NCBI GenBank assembly: GCA_028753945.1
Contig: JAPNXP010000017.1
Location: forward strand, 1,488,001 to 1,552,000
DNA from: Hexactinellida sp. DTS-2022
Lineage: Eukaryota; Porifera; Hexactinellida
Direction: 5' to 3'
DNA length: 64,000 nucleotides
The notes beneath the pieces were generated by a model, which made no database searches, had not been told where the DNA came from, and was given only the letters and a program-made list of their open reading frames with translations. A program made the translations under genes and the position numbers. Below, in pieces: positions 44,347-55,000 of the stretch. Position 1 is the stretch's first letter. Every line of letters starts with the position of its first letter.

Positions 44347-45468
44347 TTAATTGAGAGACAAACTCCTATTCTTCCATCTGACAGCGTCTCTATGTTTGCG
44401 CTTACAATCTCGCATCAAAGATGCAGCTTTTTCGTGCCATTCTTGGTGCAAAGTTTCCAAATCTTGTTGACGACAAAACTTAATCTGATCTAATCTATTT
44501 CTGAGTTTGCTATCGGTTGAGTGAAAAAAGAATAAATTTTGTGTCTCAGAATTAGAAGATTCCTTCACACTATTACTCTGTTCAGAAGTATTACAGTCTG
44601 TAACAAAGTGATGCTCCGTATCAACTAAACGAGACGCCCCATTTTCCTGTATATTCTCAAATATATAAGGTTTAGCTAATATGTTGCGCTCAGTTTCTTG
44701 TATTTCAAAGTTAAACATTCCATCTTCTATTTCAGGACCGGTGTTCGTGTTCCCAAATAGAGATGCTATAGAGGTTCCATTGTTGTACTCGTAGTAGGTT
44801 TGTCGTGATACCTTAGGAGTTTCGTTTGTTTCAATTTGAGTTTGTTTCGGTGATAATTCTACAAGGGAATCTTGTTTTTCTGTTGAAGGTGTATCTCTCC
44901 TTTCTATAACGTATTTCCTATGTGACTCGAGAGTCGGGTCAAATCGTATAACATGCTTTATTACTCTACGAGGCCTCTTTTCTTCGTGAATTTCTTTTCC
45001 CAAGACATCGCCTAGGATTTTTAAATATTTTTGTTTCTCATCAACAAAATTATTTTTATCCTCTTCAATCTCAACTTCAGAACTACAATCAGCAAACCGC
45101 TCATCTAATCTAAACCTGTCATCATTTCTCGTCTGTTGTTGCAGTTTAAATAACTTTGCTCCTAAATTCCCCTCAAACTGAGGTTTGTCAGGAAATCTAT
45201 ATGTCTCTATTTGACCATTTGATTTGGTAGGGTCTCCATTGAAAATATCCTTTGATTTATCGCGATTATCTTTGCATTTTACGAAACTATCATTGTCAAC
45301 ATCATTATCATCTGAATCGGAATCGAACTTTACATGTTTTGAGTTGGAATTAGAATTTAATTTCAAAGAAGCAGAAACAATAGTTTTATTGCTCTTCATT
45401 TCCTTCATTCTATTCTCCATTGCCTGTAATCTAGCTTCATTGGACTTGCTTTTCTTATGTGCCTCCAT
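44347..45468 (-). CDS. NOL8: NOL8 C-terminal region homologue without an RRM
   Basis: NOL8 is a nucleolar protein needed for rRNA processing. This 373-residue frame matches its C-terminal half: KPQFEGNLGAKLFKLQQQ with DDRFRLDERF (human KPQFEGRAGQKLMDLQ, DDRFRMDSRF), VIRFDPTLESHRKY (human IIHYDPTKQDHATY), LFFFHSTDSKLRN (human FFFFSKNDERL) and LMRDCKRKHRDAVRWK (human LRMDCRKKHKDAKRK). The acidic KFDSDSDDNDVDND region precedes it. The N-terminal RRM of vertebrate NOL8 is not in this frame, and the next 0.1 kb upstream runs into a transposon, so either the RRM is lost or upstream exons lie beyond it. Confidence 0.8.
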   Translation of the reverse strand: MEAHKKSKSNEARLQAMENRMKEMKSNKTIVSASLKLNSNSNSKHVKFDSDSDDNDVDNDSFVKCKDNRDKSKDIFNGDPTKSNGQIETYRFPDKPQFEGNLGAKLFKLQQQTRNDDRFRLDERFADCSSEVEIEEDKNNFVDEKQKYLKILGDVLGKEIHEEKRPRRVIKHVIRFDPTLESHRKYVIERRDTPSTEKQDSLVELSPKQTQIETNETPKVSRQTYYEYNNGTSIASLFGNTNTGPEIEDGMFNFEIQETERNILAKPYIFENIQENGASRLVDTEHHFVTDCNTSEQSNSVKESSNSETQNLFFFHSTDSKLRNRLDQIKFCRQQDLETLHQEWHEKAASLMRDCKRKHRDAVRWKNRSLSLN

Positions 45469-46019
45469 TCTTAATTCATAACTTTTCGCTATTAATCCGG
45501 AATACAGTATAACCTCGTTAGTACGAACAAGGTTAATAATACTTAATAGGAAATTCCAGTTAATACGAATACGGATAATACTTATCCTTAATGATCAGAA
45601 ATTTTAGATTCAATTAGCTAATTATTTAGTTAATGAGTTTATCACCTCCATAAAGATGTGTATTCAAAATTTCGATATTTATATCATACTTTACATATCG
45701 TTTTATCTAAACAGCCATGTTGAAACATCTACAAGTGATAATTATTATGCTCCTATAAGCTTTAAGGATCAATTAATATCAGCACCAGTCGATCCTCAGG
45801 CTAAGGAAATCAAAAACATGACTCGCTCGATAGCTGAAAGAACAGGTTACTTATATTTTTGGAGCTCAGTTACTGGTAACTGAACTTCCATATAGGAAGT
45901 GTTTGAATTCTAAAAGACCCATAACCTCAGAAATGAAATTTAGACATAAATAAAAACAACTTCAGTAACTCAGCTCCATAAAAGTATTTTGCTGAAAGAA
46001 TTACCCACTGTCTCGTCTT

Positions 46020-46190
46020 GCTCTAGAAAATAATGATGAAAATCCTACAGAAGCAAAGGCTGAAATAGATGGAATACCATCTCATCTTGGGGCTAATGAC
46101 GACAATGCTTCCCTAAACCACCAATTCTGTCCAATTGGTTAAGATTGGTGTGACTATCAAAAAGATATTTTGAACAATTCTTTCTGCCTA
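46020..46190 (+). pseudogene. Decayed transposase fragment (Mutator-like transposase domain type)
   Basis: In frame it reads ENNDENPTEAKAEIDGIPSH, then NDDNASLNHQFCPIG, a stop, and DWCDYQKDIL. The pattern H-x-FCP-x-G-x-x-WC-x-Y is typical of a transposase-derived domain common in invertebrate genomes. No start, an internal stop and no flanking open frame: it is dead. The assignment is from a short motif. Confidence 0.4.
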
Positions 46191-46235
46191 TTTGCATTCT
46201 CTTATTTCTGAATTTTCCATAGATTAATTAAAGTT

Positions 46236-46944
46236 AAGGCTAAGGTTCGCCTGGAGATGGAGAAAGTACATTGGCTTGTTATATTCAGCCCTTAAACGCT
46301 TTCGAATTTGCTATTGTTTAAGACAAAGTTTGACTCTCTAGCTTATATACTTCCCGACTTACAGCAAGGTATGTGAATATGGAACTGAATGACAAATGAT
46401 TGACCACAACATTAATTGAAAATTATTCATAACTCGAGTCATAACTGAAATTTGGGTTATTATAAATGCGATGTTAGAGTCGCTATAGTTAGTACAAAGT
46501 AAATGCTTGGGGGCGATAGAGAGCATAATATGATCAAATGTTTACTTTTCACACTACGTGGGTGATCGGTCGGAAATTTTCAGGAATGTTTCATCATCCT
46601 GAAAATTCCGACTGATCACCCACGTAGAGTGAAAAGTAAACATTTGATCATATTATGCTCTCTATCGCCCCCAAGCATTTACTTTGTACTAACTATAGCG
46701 ACTCTAACATCGCATTTATAATAACCCAAATTTCAGTTATGACTCGAGTTATGAATAATTTTCAATTAATGTTGTGGTCAATCATTTGTCATTCAGTTCC
46801 ATATTCACATACCTTGCTGTAAGTCGGGAAGTATATAAGCTAGAGAGTCAAACTTTGTCTTAAACAATAGCAAATTCGAAAGCGTTTAAGGGCTGAATAT
46901 AACAAGCCAATGTACTTTCTCCATCTCCAGGCGAACCTTATCCT
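46236..46944. repeat. ~0.7 kb near-perfect palindrome
   Basis: Arms of about 350 bp (46236-46589 and 46590-46944) face each other with almost no spacer around TTTCATCATCCTGAAAATT. By eye only a few substitutions or single-base gaps separate the arms, for example near TACGTGGGTGATC and at the outer edge. A transcript through it would be a long hairpin. No protein is encoded. Confidence 0.9.
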
Positions 46945-47518
46945 AAAGTTAAGACTTGTATGATCTATTCCATTCCTCTTATGTCAATGTACCTTTAATC
47001 TGACATGAGATGACATACTGTAACGGTGTAACCCAGATATTACTCAACACTAACTATTTATCCGTGGCATTAGTTAATAGGAAATTTCAGTTAATACGAA
47101 CACTATTTCAGTCCCCTTCAACGTCTTTTCAATGCAAATGATATTGGTTAATAGTACGAATTCCGGAAAAGGCGAACACATTTTGAGGTGCCCTGGTATT
47201 CGTACTAACAAGGTTCTACTGTATTTGTATGTTTCATGCAATGATATGTCTATTTATCAAAATTCAGTGTTAATATTCGCTATATTAAAAAAAACAAAAA
47301 TATATTTCTGGTTGGAAGTACAAGCACCTTTACAAAGGGGAATCATGAGATTTCGAGGCTAAACAGGTTTATAAACCAATTTATACTCTTAGTTGCCTAC
47401 ATGGTGAGGTACAAATAATAAAATTATGTAAAAGATGGCTAAATTAATAATATAATATTGCAGCATATACATTGAGTTATGAAAAGTTGAATTGACAAAG
47501 AAATGACTAACTACACTA

Positions 47519-48115
47519 TTACCTCCATTGATTGCTGTAACTACAATGAGACAGTCTTTCATAGAGACTAGACAGCTTATCTTGGAAACTGGTAACCTGA
47601 GCCTGCGAGAACTCAGACGGCCCTATTACCGCTTGTTCATACAACTCCATTGCTCGCTGCGCTATAATAATATCTTGTTCTGCTCTCAGACAAGAGCACT
47701 CCAGTGTGTGGTAGTTGAGAAAATCAGAAAACTGAGGGTATGGGTAGGTTACAGCTTGAACGTGACTGAGTGCAAATTCAGTACCCAAATCGTATATTTT
47801 CATGCGATAGAATGTAGAGGATTGGTTTGCAATGTTTACAGGGTCTATTGTATCTGATAATAACTTGAGGGGTGGCTTCATTATAGGAATCTCTGCAATG
47901 TTAGAATTAATTATATCAGCTAGCCCCTTAAATGCAACCTTCCCAATAGGAACAACCAAGGGTTTGCATTTAAAAGAAAACAATTGTCCCCATCTATAAC
48001 AAATAACTGAAAGCATACACAGCCCGAGAAAGAACGTGGGATATACTGTAGAGACAATAATTATTGGAAAGTTATCAAAGAATCTTACTTCTGAATAATA
48101 ATTTGAAGAATTCAT
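47519..48115 (-). CDS. C1orf43 (NICE-3)-like membrane protein
   Basis: A 198-residue frame with one N-terminal membrane helix at about 17-42. STFYRMKIYDLGTEF resembles human C1orf43 NYLYRMKALDAIRTSE, and AMELYEQAVIGPSEFSQAQV followed by FQDKLSSLYERL resembles TLLDGYETARYGTGVFGQNE with YQEALSELATAV. C1orf43 is a Golgi/mitochondria-associated protein implicated in phagocytosis. The frame ends TGG AGG TAA; GTAATAG could also act as a donor, and the human protein runs about 50 residues longer. Moderate confidence. Confidence 0.55.
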   Translation of the reverse strand: MNSSNYYSEVRFFDNFPIIIVSTVYPTFFLGLCMLSVICYRWGQLFSFKCKPLVVPIGKVAFKGLADIINSNIAEIPIMKPPLKLLSDTIDPVNIANQSSTFYRMKIYDLGTEFALSHVQAVTYPYPQFSDFLNYHTLECSCLRAEQDIIIAQRAMELYEQAVIGPSEFSQAQVTSFQDKLSSLYERLSHCSYSNQWR

Positions 48116-48759
48116 TGTTATTTCTCTACAAAGAAAGGATTGGAAGCTAAACGTAACAAAAATTAGAAAAATAAATAAACTTTAATAATTTTATCGCAAG
48201 TTCCTTCTTTTCAGATAGTACTAATATCTTATTCAGTTGCAAATTTACGGTCTATTACTCTATGGCTGTTAATTAATTTCTCAATTTGTACACAAGATAC
48301 AATGAAAGATTGGTGATTTAAAGTTACCTACCATAATAATTGTATAACTAATTATAATCTAATTATTCACTTTCCACTCTCTAGCTTACGAGTCTAGCAA
48401 GTCCGCATTAGGATTCTTAAGCAAGTATTGTCGCCTAAACCAATTAGGAATAATAACCAAACTAGTAAACCATGAAATTATTCAACAGAAGGTGGCTAAA
48501 ACTCAGTATGGAGAACCGAATACGAACTTGACAACCTGAGTAAGGAAAGGTGAAAGGAATGATATAATATCTCATTATGAAATAAGGATATAATTATATT
48601 AGAGGACAATTGGTGTAGGATATATCTTGTTATCAGCTAATATGTCAGTCATGCGAGAAACCAAAATGAAATCAAGAACACTCCCAGAAAGATATTTAAG
48701 GGGGGGGATCAGATGGAAATAACAACATAGCATTTACAGTATTCATATTCGTAAACAAA

Positions 48760-49086
48760 ATGAGTGGAAGAGAAAGAACTAACCTCCCAATGTCAAGAGA
48801 CCTCATCACTGGGTTGGACATAAAGAGTCTGAATAAAGTTATAAAGCAGAAGGGACTCACGGAGAACGACAAGGCCGTTATAAAGCAATTCAGACGCAAG
48901 GAGAAAAGCAAACAGCGCAGCCAGAAGCTTGATGTAACTATAAAGTACCTCGAGTCAGAAAGGGAAACGTTACAACACGAATACAACGAGTTATTGCAGG
49001 AAGTCGACGAGCTGAGTGTTCTCAAAGTTGTGCTAGTTGATACATTCAGAATGTATCGGAATAGCAACAGTTATTATCAATACTAA
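48760..49086 (+). CDS. Small bZIP protein, Maf/CNC-like, with a degenerate basic region
   Basis: A 108-residue single-exon frame. ITGLDIKSLNKVIKQKGLTE with VIKQFRRKEK looks like the extended homology helix preceding the basic region of Maf and CNC factors (Maf SVRELNRQLRGVSKEEV). It is followed by a perfect zipper: leucines seven residues apart at the starts of LESERET, LQHEYNE, LLQEVDE, LSVLKVV and LVD. The basic region between them reads FRRKEKSKQRSQKLDVTIK and lacks the N-x-x-(A/Y)-x-x-(S/Q)-C-R signature, being about four residues short. It may dimerise without binding DNA. A first exon upstream cannot be excluded. Confidence 0.55.
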   Translation: MSGRERTNLPMSRDLITGLDIKSLNKVIKQKGLTENDKAVIKQFRRKEKSKQRSQKLDVTIKYLESERETLQHEYNELLQEVDELSVLKVVLVDTFRMYRNSNSYYQY

Positions 49087-50409
49087 ATTACTAATGTATG
49101 TTGAGTAGTAATAGATTGGTGACACATCCATATGCTGATTGATTTTGATACGATTTGCTTTGAATTAAATAAATTAGCAAATTATGTATTGTACAAGGAT
49201 TTATAGATGGGTAAACTGGAAATAATTTCCTGGACTGAAGTAGATAAAATTGATAGCTGAAGATATGAAAACCAGGGAATGATAGGTTCACGAACGAATT
49301 TATTGAACTTGAACTGAACGAACTGAACGCAGGTAAGGGATTCAAGCTAAATGAACTGAACGAATTGAACGAACTAAACTGAATATTGATAAATTATAAA
49401 TACTGAATCATTAATCCATAAGTAAAATATAAATACATCACTACAAAAGTAAATATAAATAGATCACTACAAAAGTAAATATAAATAGATCACTATTCAT
49501 ATCTGCTTGCAATACCTTGTTTTGACAAAAAGTGTCCGGCTACAAAAACTGTCCGGCCGGACATTTTTTGTAGCCGGACACTTTTTGTCACAACAACATT
49601 TTTTGCTAAATTTGACAAAAACTGTCCGGCCGGACAGTTTTTGTAGCCGGACACTTTTTGTCAAAACAACCTAATAACTACCACCAGTGGTCCACCACCC
49701 ACTCATCTGAACAGACTGAACTGAATGAACTGAAACGAACGCTGGTGGTGTTGAAGCTGGGAGGTAAAAACGTGAACGAACTGAACGTGCGTCAATTTGA
49801 GATGAACTGAATGGGTTTATTAAGTCCATCCATGAACCTTTCATAACGCGCATTAGTTTCACTCCCTGATAAAGAGTAAAGACATAATTAAAGTGCGACC
49901 ATACCTACGTCCTACTATATTACATAATACAAAAAAAATTACGTATTGTGCTAAATGGAATCAACCACTTTGTATACTCTAGTGCTACGTAGCTACTTCA
50001 GTGGACTTCCATTTCGGGTCCTTAATTAATTAAAAGCTTGGTTTAAATACTTTGACTCATGTTTGATATAAATTTGGATAAGGCGAACAAATTCGTACGG
50101 TCCCCTGCTGTTCAACGAGAGTGGACTATAAATAAACTATTAGTTGTTATAAATAAACTAAATAGTATACTAAAATTAGGTTGAATATCATCATTTTAGT
50201 CCATAAGGATTCTCAATGCACGTACATGAAATGACGATTGGTTTATAAATCGTAAAGTTGCAAGTCACCATCAATGAAGTTTCAGATGCTATTCTAAGTT
50301 GAGAAAACAAAGATAGGCTCAAAATTAGAACGACAGTGCTAGTATAAATGGAGACATTTGTACCATTAGGAATTTATTGCAATAATACATTATATTTCGC
50401 AGATAGAAC
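49087..50409. other. Intergenic region made of simple and palindromic repeats
   Basis: It contains GAACTGAAC-type tandem words at about 49295-49380 and 49695-49810, three ~28 bp copies of ACTACAAAAGTAAATATAAA at 49440-49495, the palindromes at 49524-49662, and a family B trace with GGATAAGGCGAACAAATTCG near 50080-50130. The promoter of RRM2 must lie at its right end. The short frames here follow the repeat units. Confidence 0.6.
49524..49662. repeat. Two related palindromes of the GTCCGG type
   Basis: 49524-49589 is a 66 bp palindrome without a spacer, centred on GTCCGGCCGGAC, with one mismatch between 33 bp arms. 49614-49662 repeats most of it, with GACAAAAACTGTCCGG and its complement, followed by the same outer TAGCCGGACACTTTTTGTC. 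The two share blocks in a way that suggests stepwise duplication. Confidence 0.85.
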
Positions 50410-51417
50410 ATGGCTAACCCCTCAACAACAAACGGAGAAACCAATGACAAGTACGACGAACCTCTGCTCAGAGATAACCCGGATAGATTCGTGGTATTCC
50501 CAATCAAGTACCACGACATATGGGCGTTCTACAAAAAGGCGGAGGCTTCCTTCTGGACAGTAGAAGAGGTGGATCTCTCCAAAGATCTTGACGACTGGAA
50601 TAATCTGAAAGAAGATGAGCGTCACTTCATTTCGCACGTCCTAGCTTTCTTCGCGGCCAGTGACGGCATTGTGAATGAGAATCTAGTGCACCGCTTCGCC
50701 CAGGAGTTCCAGATCCCAGAGATCAGGTTCTTCTACGGATTTCAGATAGCAATGGAGAACGTGCACTCGGAGATGTACTCCCTCCTAATAGAGACGTATG
50801 TACGGGACTCGGAGGAGAGGTACAAACTGTTTCACGCCATCGACACCCTCCCCTGTGTCAAGAGGAAAGCTGACTGGGCGCTGCAGTGGATCGGCTCTGA
50901 AACTGCTACCGTAGCAGAGCGCATTCTCGCGTTCTCTGCAGTAGAAGGGATATTCTTCTCCGGAAGCTTCGCGGCTATTTTCTGGCTGAAGAAGCGAGGC
51001 CTGTTGTCCGGACTCACATTTTCCAACGAGCTGATCAGCAGAGACGAGGGGCTGCACACTGACTTCGCGTGTCTCGTGTACAGCTACCTGCAACACAAAC
51101 CCACCAACGAGCAAGCGCTGGAGATAATCACAGACGCAGTGAATATAGAGATCTCATTTCTAACAGACGCGCTACCAGTCAGGCTAATCGGAATCAATGC
51201 TGAGTTGATGGGACAGTACATCAAGTTTGTAGCTGACCATCTGTTAGTAGCTCTGGGGTATGAGAAGAACTACAAAGTAAAGAACCCATTCGATTTTATG
51301 GAGAACATATCGCTGCAAGGGAAAACAAACTTCTTCGAGAAGAGAGTTGGGGAATATCAGAAAGCGGGAGTGATGAAGAGAGAGGAACGAGTCTTCAGCA
51401 CTGATGCGGAGTTTTAA
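50410..51417 (+). CDS. RRM2: Ribonucleotide reductase small subunit R2
   Basis: R2 carries the di-iron tyrosyl radical that ribonucleotide reductase uses to make deoxynucleotides. A single exon encodes 335 residues. [36 protein letters not shown] (metal-binding E-x-x-H and radical Tyr), [28 protein letters not shown] (E-x-x-H), and [20 protein letters not shown] are intact. The C-terminal FSTDAEF corresponds to the conserved tail (FTLDADF in mammals) that docks on R1 and carries the essential phenylalanine. The short N-terminus resembles p53R2 as much as RRM2, and the KEN box of human RRM2 is absent. It is intronless. Confidence 0.95.
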   Translation: MANPSTTNGETNDKYDEPLLRDNPDRFVVFPIKYHDIWAFYKKAEASFWTVEEVDLSKDLDDWNNLKEDERHFISHVLAFFAASDGIVNENLVHRFAQEFQIPEIRFFYGFQIAMENVHSEMYSLLIETYVRDSEERYKLFHAIDTLPCVKRKADWALQWIGSETATVAERILAFSAVEGIFFSGSFAAIFWLKKRGLLSGLTFSNELISRDEGLHTDFACLVYSYLQHKPTNEQALEIITDAVNIEISFLTDALPVRLIGINAELMGQYIKFVADHLLVALGYEKNYKVKNPFDFMENISLQGKTNFFEKRVGEYQKAGVMKREERVFSTDAEF

Positions 51418-52038
51418 TGGGATGGTGGTCAGAAGTTTATTTGATTCAATTAGTTAGCACTTAGTTATCAGAACTGTACACTCGCAATTGCATTGTATGC
51501 TTTTATTCAGTTGATTAATAATTAATTAATTAATTAATTTAAGTTTGGGAACGATTATTTGATAGGAGCATATCATAATAGATTATCTCAAATAATATTG
51601 CAAGAAACAACAACAATAAAAGAAGGGAACATTATAATTTACTGTAAATAGAATATACATGATCCTGTCGAAGGTTAGCCTCATAAAACAATATTACTCG
51701 GGAAGTGATTCCCATTTTAGAGTAAATCATAACCCATTTTGTGTAAAACCCTCGAATTATATTTACTAAGAGTAATGCAGAATCGTTATAACATAGACCA
51801 AGGGACCTTGGAACTTGACAAATGCTACGTACCAGTACCAGAAAAATATTCCCCTGAATACATTAGTTATAGTAATCAAAATGGGTAAGAAATATACAGT
51901 ATACTAATATTTACAGACAAGTAAAACTGCATTTACAAAACTATGTACAGAATGTTAAAGGAAATCCATCAAAAATTAAATATGTAAGACTTAGAAATAA
52001 ACTTGACCATATGACTCTTCTGTGCTAATATCCTGTTA
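51418..52038. other. Intergenic, nothing recognised
   Basis: AT-rich sequence between the converging RRM2 and NF-kB genes. An alternating TTAATTAATTAA run lies near 51518-51540. No repeat element or gene was seen. Confidence 0.6.
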
Positions 52039-55000
52039 CTATTTATTGGCTAGTATAATGTCTGCTCCTTGCGAACAGTCAATATTCACTAGCGCCTGTG
52101 CTAGTCCAGAGGCGGTACCCTCTTTCTCTCTGTAGGCGCTGATAAGCGCTCTTGTTCTCTGTTCGCTTGAGTGTGCAAACTCTTCTGTTTCGATATCCAA
52201 CTGGGTGGCTAACTCGCGGCATTTGTCACCACCCAACAGACCTCCCAGTCGCGAAATGTTCCTCTGTTTCAGGCTGTACAGGTCGCTACAAGATATGGGC
52301 TTATTTCCCCCGGTGGCACATTCCTGCAGAAAGCCGCGTAGCGCGGGCGTCTCTTCGCAGAGACTCTCCACGGTCTGACCGGTCGAGTTGGGAACATCAA
52401 CCGAAGCGCCGGCGCTTACGAGACTGGCCGCTATTTCGATGCGGCTGTTCACGAGCGCCAGGAATAGGGGCGTGTCCCCGCTGTGTGTGACCGCGTCTAT
52501 GTCAATCTCCCTGCCGTGTTGCGACAGCAGATAGCGACAGAGAGACAGACTGTTGTTGATAACCGCGAAGTGGAGAAGCGTGTTCCCCTCCAACTCCTCC
52601 TGTCCGTTGAGGTCCGCCCCGCCCCTCAGCAGCAGTCCGCAGCACTCGAACACGCCCTCGGTTTCCATACTCAGGTGCAGGGGGGTCTTGCCATCGAAGT
52701 TGAACACGTCTGGACACAGGTCGAAGGGCAGCTTCCCAGTGGCGTTAACGCCCGTGACGTAATCGATAAGTGCAGACAGACACTCTGCGTTGCCTCTACT
52801 GGCGGCGAGGTGGAAGCTGGAGTTTCCGTGGACATCGAACTTGAAGGGGTCAGCCCCCGCTCCGAGCAGCTCTCGCACGGCCTCGGGCTGGTCGAGAGAA
52901 ACCGCGAAGTGCAGGGGCGTGTGTTTGCACCCGTTGGACATGTTAACCACTATAGGCGCGTGTTTCCTATGCGCGCGTAGGAGACTCAGCATAGCCTTGA
53001 GAGCCGCTATTTGCTGGGACGCGAGGGCTGTGTGGAGGAGAGTGTCGCTCTGCGTGTGTTCGTGCAGGTAGAAGTAAGGCAGCAGCGGCTGCAGGAGGCT
53101 CCTCACGTCTCCGGTGTACGCATACTTTTGGACAGCCTTGTACTGCCTATTCATCATCCTCTGCGCGCACTGACTCATGTCCCTGGCTATGTGCAGTGGG
53201 TTCCTGCCAGTAGGCTTAGTCTCCACAGGTAATTCTTTCTGGGGAATCTCGACAGACTCCTTAACTTCCGGTTTCTCCTTGGGAGGCGCGGCCGGCCCGT
53301 CTCTCTCGGTTACGTCATACCTGCCGTCCCGCTCGGGCATGTGCGTGTACTCCTCCGGGAGGAATACGGATGTGTCCTTGTCGGCGTAGAGATTCAGGTC
53401 CTGCGCCAGGAGGTCGGCGGCCTCGGAGCTGAGCGCGTGGAGATTCAGGATATCCGGAAAGCTGCTGAGCATCGCGCTCTCGGACTCGGAGAGCATCAGA
53501 CTGGTGGTCATGTTGGGGTCCGTCTGGTTAAGCATGTACCCGTCGGTAACGGGGACCGTGGATGCGGCGATCAGCTGGTAAGCCGGGTCGAAGCTAGCCT
53601 GCGTGTAGCTGAGCTGAGAGGGCTGGGACTTGTTGGGCATGTAGGGGCTCTCCGACATGCGCTTGCGCTTGCTGCCTAGATACCCCTTGGTCATCTCGTC
53701 CGGCAGATACCTGAAGGTTATCGCGTTGCTCTCCTCCAGTGTGGATGGCTTGCGCAGCTTTATGCAGCACTGAATGGATTCACAGGTGGAGTTGCCTCTG
53801 TAAGCGGGGGTTGTGAATACTATGGCGACCTATTGGAACAGCGCTAGTTAAATGAGTGCGTGTGAGTATACAGTCAGGCCTGCTTATTGGGAACAAATTT
53901 AGTCTGATTAATATGAAAACTTGTTATTAAGAACAAGGCCTATGGTCCCAATTTAACAGTGTATACTAGGGGTAACCCGTTTGTATTAAGTTGAGTTTGT
54001 TTCTTATGAAGTCTCTCTCTTATGAACAACAAAAGATTCATTATAAAAGTAGTATGTTTATAGTGCTAACTAACCTGATGATGCACTTCTGAGGGCTGAA
54101 ACTCTCCTTTCCCGGTCCACACAACGCACCCGTCCTTCTCCTCCTCGAATACGACCTCTATGTCGTCTCGCGAAACTTTGTCGCAGAGCAGAAACACGTT
54201 GTCGTGTCCCTTCACAGACCCCACACACTTGTCGATCTTACAGATCTTAAGAGAGGGGCAGTTCTTGGTGTCGGTTATGGCACAGGAGAACGTGGGTCCG
54301 ATCTGCTGAACCAGCTGTCCCTTCTGGTCGAACAGGTACCCCCGGAAGCAGAGACGCACCGTGGTGAGCGGCTGCTGCTGCTCGCATGCCTTTACCGCTC
54401 GCTCCTTGAATACCTTTCTATCTTCCGGCCTCATGCGCTGGAAGAGATTAGCGCCGAAACTCTTCTGGGACTCGTCGTGCTCATCGTCTCCCTAAGTATC
54501 ACGTCATAACAGCGCCAGGGTAGTGGGTATGTAATTACTACTTACAAAATCCATGTTTATTACAGTTATAACGCACCTGTGTTAGTACGTACTAATTTAT
54601 ATTATCCAAGTTTATAAAGCAGTATGTACGTATCTCTATGTAGGATAAACTCGGTTACAACGTATACTCGGATAATACATACTTAATTTCCTTCTCAAGG
54701 GATACGTTATAACCGAGTTTTACTGTACCAGCGTAGCTGCCAAGCAATAGCGGATCGAATTAGTATGGACTGTCTTTTGAATCCATACTTATTTGATAGA
54801 TGGTCTCATTTCCTAATAATAATAATAATAGTATCAACTTACGGATGTCATGTTCTTCTTGTTGTAAGCGTCGCTGGTGTTCATATAGGCGTATATCCCG
54901 TGCTGCTGTATGAAGTTCTCGACTGCGTACTTGTGCTGCAGGGCAGTCATAACCTCCTGCTTCTTGACGTGCAGAATGCTGAGGTCCTTCAGTCGCACCT

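Larger units (their letters stand above)
45505..47221. mobile_element. Family B element interrupted by a transposase remnant and a giant palindrome
   Basis: Left end CAGTATAACCTCGTTAGTAC and right end GTACTAACAAGGTTCTACTG, both flanked by TA. About 1.5 kb of foreign sequence separates the two halves. The breakpoints are marked by a ~28 bp direct repeat (TTAATAGGAAATT-CAGTTAATACGAA type) at 45543-45571 and 47074-47101. Confidence 0.65.
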
